From Asterochloris sp. CNOR1 (Eukaryota; Chlorophyta; Trebouxiophyceae; Trebouxiales; Trebouxiaceae), in contig OZ017756.1 in the NCBI GenBank assembly GCA_963969365.1, positions 2,480,001 through 2,544,000 of the forward strand: 64,000 nt of DNA. Direction: 5' to 3'. The position numbers and the translations under genes are program-made. Positions 55,504-64,000 of the stretch are shown here, one piece after another (the stretch's first letter is position 1; the number at the start of each line of letters is the position of its first letter). The notes beneath the pieces are model-generated. The model had not been told where the DNA came from and searched no databases. It saw only the letters and a list, made by a program, of their open reading frames with translations.

Positions 55504-56909
55504 AACATCCGAGGTGCACATCGAAGATGACAGGCCGCATACAGGAGGGCAGAGGAGTTCGAGTCTGGCTGAATGGTATTTGCCCGAACTTTCTATGCGA
55601 CTGAACGCCGGCCCTGCGTCTCAATGTTCATGCACTCTGCCCTACAGGAGACAGGTATGAGGGCGACTTCAGTAAGGGCAAGCTGCACGGCAGAGGCATG
55701 TACACCATGGCCAATGGTTGTGCCTCAAACTTCTTAAAGAAAGTGATGCTGGTCCTGACTCTGTGAACATGCATATGCACTGTGGCCTACAGGAGACAGA
55801 GTGATCTGCAAGTGGAAGGAGGACAAGGCAGATGGCAGAGGCATCTATACCGGTGCAGATGGTACGTGCCTCGTGGTTCCTTTGCGCCCCAATTCACTTG
55901 TAGGAAACCCACCACACAAGTGTCACACTCAATGCACACCAGTAGCAAAGTTGTCACACTTGCCTCATCTCTTGTGTTGCCCTCGGCCGAGGAGTGCACT
56001 TCATGACACACCTGGGCTGCCAGGGCCTTGGGCTGCCAGGGCACCTCAGGCTGGTGCTAAGTTGGGAGTCCCGAGGCTGTATGCTGGTCCTGACTCAGTG
56101 ACCATCCACTCTGCTCTACAGGGAGCAGGTACCAAGGTGACTTCAAGGAGGGCAGACAGCACGGTAGAGGTGTTCTCATACAGGCCAATGGTATGTGCAA
56201 TGTGGTCATCTTGGGACTAGGGGGGCTGGCCCTGACTCAGTGCAGCACTGTGCCCTACAGGAGACACATATGAGGGCGAGTTTGAGGAGGGCTTCAGAAA
56301 GGGCAGAGGCGTCCAGACTTCGCCCAATGGTATGTGCTGGGGGACTTCTTAGAGACTCGGCGCTGGCCCTCACTCAGTATAGATGCACTTTGCCCTACAG
56401 GTTCAATCATCAGGTGGGATGGCGGGTGGAAGCAGGACAGACCAAATGGCAGAGGAGTGTTTACCATGGCTGATGGTAGGTGCCAGTGGAGCCCATTTGT
56501 CTGATGGCCGGCTGTGACCCAATGTCTTCTCATCTTGTATCATAGGAAAAGTGTGTAGGGCCACTATGCATGTAAAGTAAGAGTAGAACAAGCAGCTTTG
56601 CTTGTTCCAGGGTGGGCATTCTTACCTGGCCCCATGGTATGTGCGAGGTGCTTCCTTTGGGACTGAGCGCTGGCCCCGACTCAGTGACCATGCACTTGGC
56701 CCTACAGGAGCCAGGTATGAGTGCGAGTACGAGGAGGGCAACCTGAGTGGCAGAGACGTGCTCACCCAGGCTGATGGTAGGTGCCACTTGCAGCCCCTTC
56801 ATCTGAAGGCTGGCTGTGACCCGATGCCTTCAGTAAATTCTCATCTAATATTGCAGGAAAGAAGTGTAGGGATACTGTGCATCGTGTGAAGGAGAGCAAG
56901 CAAAGCTGA
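55504..56909 (+). CDS. MORN-repeat protein, one repeat per exon
   Basis: MORN repeats bind membranes or scaffold axonemal and cytoskeletal complexes. Exons 55648-55716, 55793-55861, 56122-56190, 56261-56329 and 56708-56776 are each exactly 69 nt, phase 1-1, encoding one 23-residue MORN unit (DRYEGDFSKGKLHGRGMYTM; SRYQGDFKEGRQHGRGVL; DTYEGEFEEGFRKGRGVQ; ARYECEYEEGNLSGRDVL). Exon 56401-56475 is 75 nt, and a degenerate unit occupies 55504-55575. The terminal exon 56857-56909 encodes KKCRDTVHRVKESKQS and stops. A second, decayed terminal exon lies at 56546-56580. Introns share the tail CTGGYCCYGACTCAGTG...cctacag, so exon and intron were duplicated together. The start codon and any non-MORN N-terminal part were not found; they should lie between 55040 and 55504. 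The P450 gene is divergent. Confidence 0.85.
56546..56580 (+). other. Alternative or relic terminal exon of the MORN gene
   Basis: After acceptor catag, GGAAAAGTGTGTAGGGCCAC and following bases encode KVCRATMHVK then TAA. It is homologous to the real last exon (KKCRDTVHRVKESKQS). Splicing from exon 56401-56475 would give an earlier end to the protein. Confidence 0.55.
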
Positions 56910-57309
56910 TTGTCCTTGAGTAAATTTTGCCCAGAGGTAGGCTTACCCTTTTTGCCGGCTGATAGTGGTTTTCTAAGGGCTACCATCTGTGATCCCAAAC
57001 ATGAGCTGACTACTGCACTCATTGGGTACGGGATTGAGGAGTCTGCCAGAGCCACACCCTGTTCCCAAGCTGCATTCTGGCTTGTCCCGAAACTCAGGTT
57101 GTTTCTGCTGTGGTGAAAGGGAAGCTGACAGCAGCAGGCTGGTAGCAGTGCACGGCACCTTTATGAGGCCGCGTTGCATCTCAAGCAAAGTGGTCATTGC
57201 CAACCTGAGGCGGCACTGAGTTTGATGAGTCAGACCTGTGTACTTGGACTTCAAAGCAATCCAGCTGCAATTGCACTGGCGATTTATATTGATCATGAAA
57301 TCTGGTAGA
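56910..57309. other. Intergenic region, nothing recognised
   Basis: 3' UTR of the MORN gene and spacer. Short open frames only, without family features or convincing splice sites. Confidence 0.5.
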
Positions 57310-58680
57310 TGTTAAGCACGCAGTTCTGGATGATACTGCCTGCTAGCGCATGGCTGACCTGCTATAGTTGTTCTGTTGTGACAAGCTGGTGCGTAGAGAG
57401 ACCGGATGGCACCGCGACCGAGGCACAGCTCAACCAAGGGGGCTGTGCAGCTGCTCCTGCAGCAGCTGATGGAGCACTGCACCAGCAGACCACAGCCAAT
57501 AAGACCGTGAAGTGCTTCAGGCTGCCCTGGTTGGCGGCTTTGCTGCACAAGCATGCCAGGGCCTGCAGGAAGCACTGAAGCGGAGCTTAGTGGCAGGGTC
57601 TGCGCAGCAGGCAGGGGCAGGATGATCTGACCGCTGCACCCACAAAAGCATCCCTATCAGCAGGCAGCTTGCAAACAACAGTCAGGCAGGCTGTCTGGGT
57701 GTGGCAGGGATCCGCTGATGCGGGGAATGCGCAACTCTACTGCAGCAATTGCTATCAGAGGATAGCGCTCAGGCATCAACTGGTCTGTCCTGTGCAAGTG
57801 CCACTGCAGCTTTACCCCAGCCTGGGCTGCGCTAGTGCTGCACCAGGTTGCCAGAGCCTCCACGTGGAGCTGGTGCACCTTTACCTGCTGCTCTGTGTGG
57901 GGCAGCTGCAGAGCAAACTGTTGAAAGGCCAGCAGCCATGCTGCAAAATGCCAAAATGCCAAGGGGAGCCACCCTGTGGGAAATGCATTACTTCTGCAAG
58001 CTATGATGGCTGCCATTGCCAAGATAGCTGCAACAGAGGTAGGACCGCAGACCATCCAAATTTTCAAACAGCAGTATGCAGAACGCTCAACTCAGGTCCA
58101 GGAACAGGGCACCATGAGACAAGTTGCACGGACAAGTCAGATGTCCTCACAGCTAATGGGACTTGTTGACTGGAGCCGTGAAAGGTCATTGTTCGCTGAC
58201 TAAAAGGACCAAGCTTGGTGGCACTGATCCCTGTCATGTCTGCAACACCCCTGAGGACTGCAGCCTGCGTCGGCTCGTTGAGGCCTGGCTGTAACAGCCA
58301 TTCTTGAATTGGTCGCAAAGCTGTGCTGCATCCTTGCTCAAAAGAGAGACCTGCAGGGCACGCATGTGCCATTACTTCCACAAGCACTCGCCCTTGACTA
58401 GCTGCAGGCAACGAGCTGGCTCAGCAAGCTGTTGAAGCTTTGCACAGCACTGGCAATGCCTGCAGTGCCTGCAGTGTCTGCAGCTGCTGCCAATTGCACC
58501 ACATCTGCATTGATCTGCCCATGCTGGCTGCCATGCCTGCCCATGGCACCGGTGCCTGCCAGCGTTTGAAATGTCTCTGATAGCTTGTGCTGGTCTGATG
58601 TGCGAGATCCATCCTGCAGTGTTGCGTAGGCTTGCTGCAGAAGTGGCAAGCCTATTGCTACAGGTTCACCCTGTTTACCG
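57310..58680 (-). pseudogene. Inverted partial duplicate of the HEATR6-like gene (5' part)
   Basis: On the minus strand this region repeats the parent at ~19.84-21.0 kb, introns included. Matching pieces in order: LQDGSRTSDQHKLSETFQTL (parent LQDASCTDQHKLSEAFQML), GQINADVVQLAAAADTAG, LLSQLVA, VSLLSKDAAQLCDQ, PGLNEPTQAAVL, LPHTEQQ...VEALATWCST, PHPDSL, and LCSKAANQGSL. Breaks: a one-base deletion near 58300 shifts the frame after AAQLC; an insertion after LPHTEQQ; and the exon donor that reads ACAG|GT in the parent reads ACTGTT here. The rest of the HEATR6-like gene is absent. It is therefore a truncated segmental copy, not a retrocopy. A small plus-strand frame inside it (57976-58203) is the antisense counterpart of one in the parent. 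Confidence 0.8.
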
Positions 58681-58833
58681 CATCGATCGCCCGTGGCCCT
58701 GGCATAAAGATTGAACCCTCATTTAGGTTTGAAAATATTTGTTCAACACTCACATCAATCGCTTCAGCGTGTTCAGGGGCATTTTTATCGCGAATTTTAT
58801 CGAGGGACTCACAAGTGTGGTCACCCTGATCGC

Positions 58834-59892
58834 ATGAGCGCTGTCAACCCCCCCATCGTATTGGTTCATGGTCTTCATGGAAACTTCTTTGGGCCTCTCG
58901 CCTCCGAATTCTGTGAAAGGCAGCGCGAGGTGTACTATCCAACCCTCTCTCGCGACGGTTAGAAAAGACCCAAGGACCATCGCAGGACATGGATGGTAGT
59001 CTGAGCGAGATCTATCTGCCAATGCTTCTGTGCTGCAGGGCATGGAGCCACAGTGGAGGCCAGGATAGACGACCTGGTAGACTATGTGAAGGGCCTGGAC
59101 CTGAAGGACGCGCTGCTGATCGGCCACAGTTTTGGGGGAGTTTATGTCTCTCAAGCTGCTGAGAGTGAGCGCATCTCTGCATGTCATGCATGCACATATG
59201 GCCTCCCGGTGGAGTCCGTGCCACCTGAAGATCCTGATGCTTGCAGGGCTGCAGAACCACATCAGCGCCGTCGGCTACCTAGTGGCTGCTGTTTTTGATG
59301 AGGGTGATGGTTCCGCCCTCTCGTACCGCCCTGACGATGTCCAGGCTGCAAAGCGACTGCAAGCAGAACACGACGGTGGCCTTGTCCCTGCCAAGGGCGA
59401 AACCTGGACCAAGTTGTTTGAGGCAGCGCCCGAATTGGCGACCTGTGTGCAAAAGGAGCCATTGGATCTCCTCACCTATGCCAACTGGCGCCTGCCCCCT
59501 GCCTTGAAGACCGGCAGCATCCCCGCTTTTTCGATCTTCTTCAGCGACGATGAGGTGAGTTCTTCACACTAGTGTGAGATGCTGCTATGCTTCAAGGAAC
59601 TGTCACCATCCAGGAGTCAGCTTTACAACATGCAAGGTGGTGGTTCTATGTTACTGACTTTGCATATTGCAAAGCTCACTTCTTGGCTTGGTTTTCTTGC
59701 CCCGGCACAGGTGTGTCCTTCCATGCTGTGCAGACCTCTAGCCTCGCAGGTTGGCAACACTTCACGAAGCGCCTGAGGGGATGCACAACAAGGCAGATTC
59801 CAGGCGGCCACTTTGCCACCGTGCAGCAGCCCAAACAGGTGGCAGATGCAGTTGATGCATGCACGAGTTGCATTTTTGGCACAAGCACTTAG
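58834..59892 (+). CDS. Alpha/beta hydrolase-fold protein
   Basis: Exon 1 (58834 to about 58956) encodes MSAVNPPIVLVHGLHGNFFG, with the oxyanion HG motif. After a gttaga donor, the exon from about 59040 carries HGATVEARIDDLVDYVKGLD and GHSFGGVYVSQAAE, the nucleophile elbow GxSxG with its Ser. A third part encodes LQNHISAVGYLVAAVFDEGD, PELATCVQKEP and IPAFSIFFSDDE, where the acid is likely Asp; the final exon from about 59712 has GGHFATVQQPKQVADAVDA, with the catalytic His, and stops TAG at 59890-59892. The family includes esterases and thioesterases; no substrate can be named. Two joints (after SQAAE and after FFSDDE) do not keep phase with plain GT-AG splicing at the obvious sites, so either unusual sites are used or the gene carries frame damage. 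Confidence 0.7.
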
Positions 59893-60501
59893 AAAATAAG
59901 CAGACTTCTAGCTGATATGCTTTCACTTCAAAAGTGACTTCAATGGGAGACAATAGCTGGCGGACCTTAAGCTGATCAGCATGAGGCTTGCTGTTATGTC
60001 GCATGGCTTTTGCCAACAGTTATCGTCACACTGTGTATGTCTTGGTGCAACATCTCACAGGCTTGTCTGCCAGAATGTGTTCCTTTGTCTCCTTAAGAAT
60101 ATGGAGCTCAACCAAGCCACAAGCATGTCCAGTCAGAGCTTGCTGTTCCCTGACAGTTGCCACTGAATTTGCCACAAACAGCGCAACATTTGCAGAGCAC
60201 CTGCCATTTTGTGAGCTGATCAGATTTATGAAAAAGTTGAGCTATGCACATTCGGAAGCGCTGGTTGCATTGTGGTGGTTGTCTGAACTACTGTGTTGCC
60301 TTTTCTGTCTTCAGCAGCATTCTTTTCAAGCTGATGTTGAAGACACAGCTCAATGGCAGCTTTGAACTTGGCAGCTGTTACACACACTTGCACTCAGAAT
60401 CTCATCATGCACTCAGTACTACTCACATGTTCACCAAAAAAAAGCAGCACCATTCATTGGCACACTTATGGGCTTATGTTGGGCTTAAGGAAGCTTGCAG
60501 C
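59893..60501. other. Convergent 3' spacer
   Basis: Between the hydrolase stop and the TMEM184-like stop. AT-richer than its surroundings, no coding signal. A minus-strand TGTAA at 60378-60382 suits the TMEM184-like transcript. Confidence 0.5.
60378..60382 (-). terminator. TGTAA poly(A) signal of the TMEM184-like gene
   Basis: ttaca on the plus strand, 120 bases beyond the minus-strand stop at 60502. Confidence 0.45.
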
Positions 60502-63500
60502 TCATGGAGTTTGCTCTGTGGGGGCTACATATTCACTTCTGCTGGCCAGCCGTTGCTGGGAGTTGTTGCTGGTGCTGTCAGACGCTGAGCCCACCACAGG
60601 CAGCAGCTGCCTGCGGCGGCCGCCATCATCTGTGTCGCTACCAGGGTCCTCTGAGTCCGTTAGGCGCACATGCTTGGAGCTCTGCCGCTGGAGCATGCCC
60701 AGGAGCCGACTCGGGCGGGTCACGATGTTCCGTGCTGCCCTGCCCACTTGGTGAATGTCGTCAATCCTGCCCTGGACCTGCAGAGCACGTGAAAACCTAG
60801 CATTCAGGTCAAGCTGCCAGGCGAACCCAGGATATGTGCTGAAGGCCAAGTGGGTGTAAATCCTGCCGTGGACAGCGTTGGCAATATTTCGCGGCAGCAG
60901 CATGGCTGTGCTCCGCGTGCGCAGACAAAAGTTGATTTGTTCCAGCAGAGCTCTTCAGGACAGGGTGCAAGTTTCAGGGATGCACACATGGCCACAGCAG
61001 GAATGGGCCGGCCTGGCTCAGGTGCAAGCCGCGCAGGCATCCAGCTTGCCAGAACCCCCACCCACCAAGCCAGAACTGTCAGTGCATCTCATCAATCACT
61101 TGTTCAACGCACCAAGCACAGTACCCTGGACAACATTCCCAGGCCTGCACGCAGTCCCCTCTGATGACTTTGAAAACCTGTGTGCAGCAGCTGACCCTCC
61201 TGTGCATGTGGCTGACACAGTGCTACCATCCTGCCTGTCTTTTGATAGCACATGCCATGCCTTCCAGGCCTCATGTATGGCTGAAGCCAGCCGTGACTAG
61301 ATGTGAAATGCTCAAGCTCAAACTCAGCATGCCCTGCCCCAGCAGGAAGGCAGGCTGGAGGTGCTGGACGCCGAGGCATGGCTCACCGTGTCAACCACCA
61401 CGCCCTCCACATCATCAGCCACGTCCTGCAGGCCGGGGCACTGACCATCAGGGCAGATGTGTGTAAGCTGAGCAGAGAGGCCAGATGGTGCCGCGGCCGA
61501 GGTGCAGCTCATTCACATGGGTCATGCAAGTACCCCTCCCTGGGCCGACACAGCTCTCTATGTTGCGAAAGAGCCTGCCTTGCCCAAGCACCAAGACACC
61601 AACACACTTCTAGAGCAAGTTTCCAGTACAATGCAACAGGGCATTGCAGCTTTACGCTTTGCCGCAAGAGGGCACTGCAGCTGCAGCCTTTGCCTGAGCT
61701 GCGACAAGCTCAGCATGGCAAAGGAACCTGCGTTGCCTTAGCAGCTTGCAAGCCAGCAACATGCTTGTCTGACTGCTTTCACTAAACTACACCAGAGTAC
61801 TGCAGCTGCACGCCGCGCTGCAAGAGGGCAATGCAGCCACCCATCACTATGCAATCAGGACCCAGATGCAGTGCAACGTGCACTGGTTCCCACGTCAAGC
61901 AACACCACCTGTTTGAGATGCAAGATCACAGCAGCAAGGGACTCTGAAGCCCAGCAGCAGTTGAGCCTGCAGGGATGCTGCATGTGCACGGTCCCGAACT
62001 TGATCCCATGCCCAGCATGCAAAGCTGCTGTCAGGGGTGTCTGACACCAGCGGACACCAGCAGTGCTGATGCCCATTGGGGCCCACGCAGCTGTGGCTGT
62101 CAGGAGAGAACGAAGCCTGGCCTCACCCGTACATCGAACATGACCTTGACGTTGTGTGCAAAGTTGCCCACATGCTGGCAGGCAGGATCGATGTAGTCCC
62201 TCGGTGGGAAGGCGTAGGCGTGGGCCAGAGCAGCCAGGAACATCTCCACACAGATGAGCCAGCTCTGAAGCCAGGCTGCGCGGTCGCCGTCGCCCCACTG
62301 CACCAGCGCCAGCCACAATGTGAGTGATGGAGATGGAGAACATGCCTGCACGGTTGGACCAGCTCTGGAGCCAGTCTGCGCGGCCCTAGGTGCTTGAGAT
62401 AGAGCAGCGGGGGCTAGAACTGCTCTGAGCCCACTGGTCACAAATCATGTCAGCACTCAGTAGTCCAGAAAAACAGCAAGCACTGCGAACCCATCAACAT
62501 CACATTGCAAGAGCCAGCCCAACTATTGGGGTAGGCATCCCAAAGGGTAGGTCCACGTGCCCTAGCCTCTGACTGTCAGACGAAGTGCCCGCCCAGGGCC
62601 AAGAAGCCATGCCCACCTCTTTTGGCGCTGCGTTCCACAGCAGCCTTTAGCACAGCGTGATGGCCAGCAGGTACTCTCCCTAGAGAATAGGCAGCTGAGG
62701 CAGCTGCATGATGGCTGGCCACAGCATTCAGGCCTGTGACTGCGAGGGCAGCTGGCCTCACCTCTATGGGTCTCACACTGCAGCCCACAGCCTCTGCAGG
62801 ATGCAAGAAACAGCTGCACAGGTAACTGAGGCAGCCACGCAACTTGATGGCCACAGCAACAAGGCCTGTGCCTGTCACAGCAGCCGGAGTCACCTCCTTG
62901 GGCTTCACTGCAGGCAGCAGCCTCTCCAGGACATCAAAGCCCAACACCTTGGGCGAGAGGTAGGTCACCAGGGCCAGCGCGACTGACTGCCAGAAGGTCG
63001 CAAAGATGACGGCCTTGACTATCAGGAACTTGCTCAGGGGCCGGATGGGCTTCAGCTCATTGTGAGTGCCCTGCAGGTGGCCACTCCCTTTGCATGCTGT
63101 ACAATTTATTGCGTGCCTCCGGCAATGGCCTTGTGGTGTAGCACCGTCAGGAGTCAAGCTGAAGCAGAACAAGCAGGACTGCTACCTCAATGGCAGGTGG
63201 ACAGCCTCCAGCAGGAGCAGGCGCCAGCTCACAAGCACTCCACCAGATGCCTTCACGGCAGACAGCCACACAGCAGGCAGCTGGGACTAGAAGGGGGTCC
63301 CCGCCTCACCTTGAACATGAGGACCAAGCAGTAGAGAGCCCAGGAGGCAGAGATCATGTTGATGGTGACTAAGTAGGGGTATGCCGCCCTGCAGACATGT
63401 CAGAAGTTACACGGACAGCTTTGTCATCATCTCAAAGCAGCATTGTGGCTGTGTCCTACGAGCATATCAAGCACAGTGGCCATGATCTGGCAGATAACTG

Positions 63501-64000
63501 TTGCTTTCAGCAAAGTTCTTCCAAACAGGGTGCAAGGAATATAGCATGCACATGTGGACGCAGCAAAAGCCTGGCCGGACACCGGTGCAGGTCAAGCACA
63601 CAAGCAGACATAGCTTGCCACACCCCCCAACCCCTCACTCAAGGTGTGAGGTTGTGCAGAAGACAGACTGCAGCGGTGCAGCTCACATAGTGTTAATTGG
63701 AACAGCCTGTAAAATGGCGAAGTGCAGACCAGCAAGCTGCAAGCTGCAGGCTAAGAGGGGCATATCACGCGATCAGCGCAGGCTTCTGCACACAGAAAGC
63801 TGCATTACTCCCTGGGCCCGCCACGGCCAGTCAGGGGAGCAAGTCTGCAATGTGGGCAAGAACCTGCCTGCTGTCATCGTGGTGAGTCCTTTGGTCGCAC
63901 AAGTAGATGACAAAGCGGATGAATGTGATGAGGGGCTGCAAGATGACGTAGTTCAGAATGCCCTTCTTGCACTGCCAGAAAAAGTCGATGCCCATGTGCC
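60502..64000 (-). CDS. TMEM184 / organic solute transporter alpha-like membrane protein (N terminus beyond window)
   Basis: Seven-helix protein of the DUF300 (Solute_trans_a) family, which includes plant LAZ1 and animal TMEM184. Exons on the minus strand: 64000 to ~63865 ([29 protein letters not shown]), ~63389-63312 ([20 protein letters not shown]), ~63075-62962 ([37 protein letters not shown]), ~62302-62128 ([27 protein letters not shown]), ~61434-61394 ([12 protein letters not shown]) and a long last exon from ~60780 ([19 protein letters not shown] ... [17 protein letters not shown]) with the stop at 60502. The hydrophobic segments and [15 protein letters not shown]/FxTFWQ order are diagnostic. 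A further exon in the 62.3-62.95 kb stretch is likely. The acidic Ser/Asp-rich tail after the last helix is typical of plant members. The exon nearest the right edge appears to end at a GC donor. Confidence 0.85.
62700..62935. repeat. Two copies of an ~95-bp segment in the TMEM184-like gene
   Basis: gatggctggccacagcattc...ggcctgtgactg...cacctctatgggtctcacactgcag (from 62709) and gatggccacagcaacaaggc...tgtgcctg...cacctccttgggcttcactgcag (from 62849) align along their length, about 140 bp apart. Confidence 0.55.

Noticed and set aside
61480-61760. Repeated 'gagcctgccttgccc' / 'gaacctgcgttgcct' as a structured element
   Set aside because: Only two imperfect matches of about 15 bp within a low-complexity Gln/Ala-like codon background; not enough to call.
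1-64000. tRNA, rRNA, CRISPR arrays, prophage, operons or bacterial defence systems
   Set aside because: No cloverleaf with intact B-box, no rRNA core sequence and no regular direct-repeat array were noticed by eye; gene structure is clearly spliced eukaryotic. A tRNAscan run would be needed to exclude a diverged tRNA.

Overview
The window is nuclear DNA of a eukaryote, most likely a chlorophyte green alga of the trebouxiophyte type. Genes are cut into many short exons by GT-AG introns (a few GC-AG) whose acceptors nearly all read (t)gcag, and TGTAA motifs, the usual chlorophyte poly(A) signal, lie downstream of several stops. The gene set mixes plant-lineage families (a two-helix plastid-type membrane protein, plant-like bZIP) with ancestral eukaryotic ones kept in ciliated algae (outer-arm dynein, kinesin-9). 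No operons, CRISPR arrays, phage or bacterial systems were seen. Species-level placement is inference only.

Layout, left to right: C-terminal part of an outer-arm dynein gamma-type heavy chain (+, runs off the left edge); GUCD1-like protein (+); BRX1 (-); ribosomal protein eS28 (+); short-chain dehydrogenase (-); SRSF1-like SR splicing factor (+); bZIP transcription factor (-); a 9 kb HEATR6-like HEAT-repeat gene (+); membrane protein (-); MAD2 (+); kinesin-9 (-); a 64-residue protein (+); an Ndc10/Crypton-type recombinase-like gene (-); cytochrome P450 (-); MORN-repeat gene (+); a decayed inverted copy of the 5' part of the HEATR6-like gene (-); alpha/beta hydrolase (+); TMEM184-like membrane protein (-, runs off the right edge).

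From BRX1 to the recombinase-like gene, eleven consecutive genes alternate strand, so almost every intergenic space is either a very short shared promoter (about 125-150 bp) or a convergent 3' junction. Functionally there is a ribosome-biogenesis pair (BRX1 and eS28 head to head), a ciliary component (dynein gamma, kinesin-9, possibly the MORN protein), cell-cycle control (MAD2) and RNA processing (SR factor). The genes are otherwise unrelated housekeeping loci rather than a pathway cluster.

The most unusual features are structural: a MORN gene built of exact 69-nt, phase 1-1 exons, one repeat per exon, with a duplicated terminal exon; an inverted, intron-retaining partial duplicate of the HEATR6-like gene 37 kb away from its parent; and a kinesin intron holding a ladder of decaying copies of a splice acceptor plus exon start. 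Exon boundaries below were derived by eye from splice consensus, phase continuity and family similarity; no search or transcript data were available.
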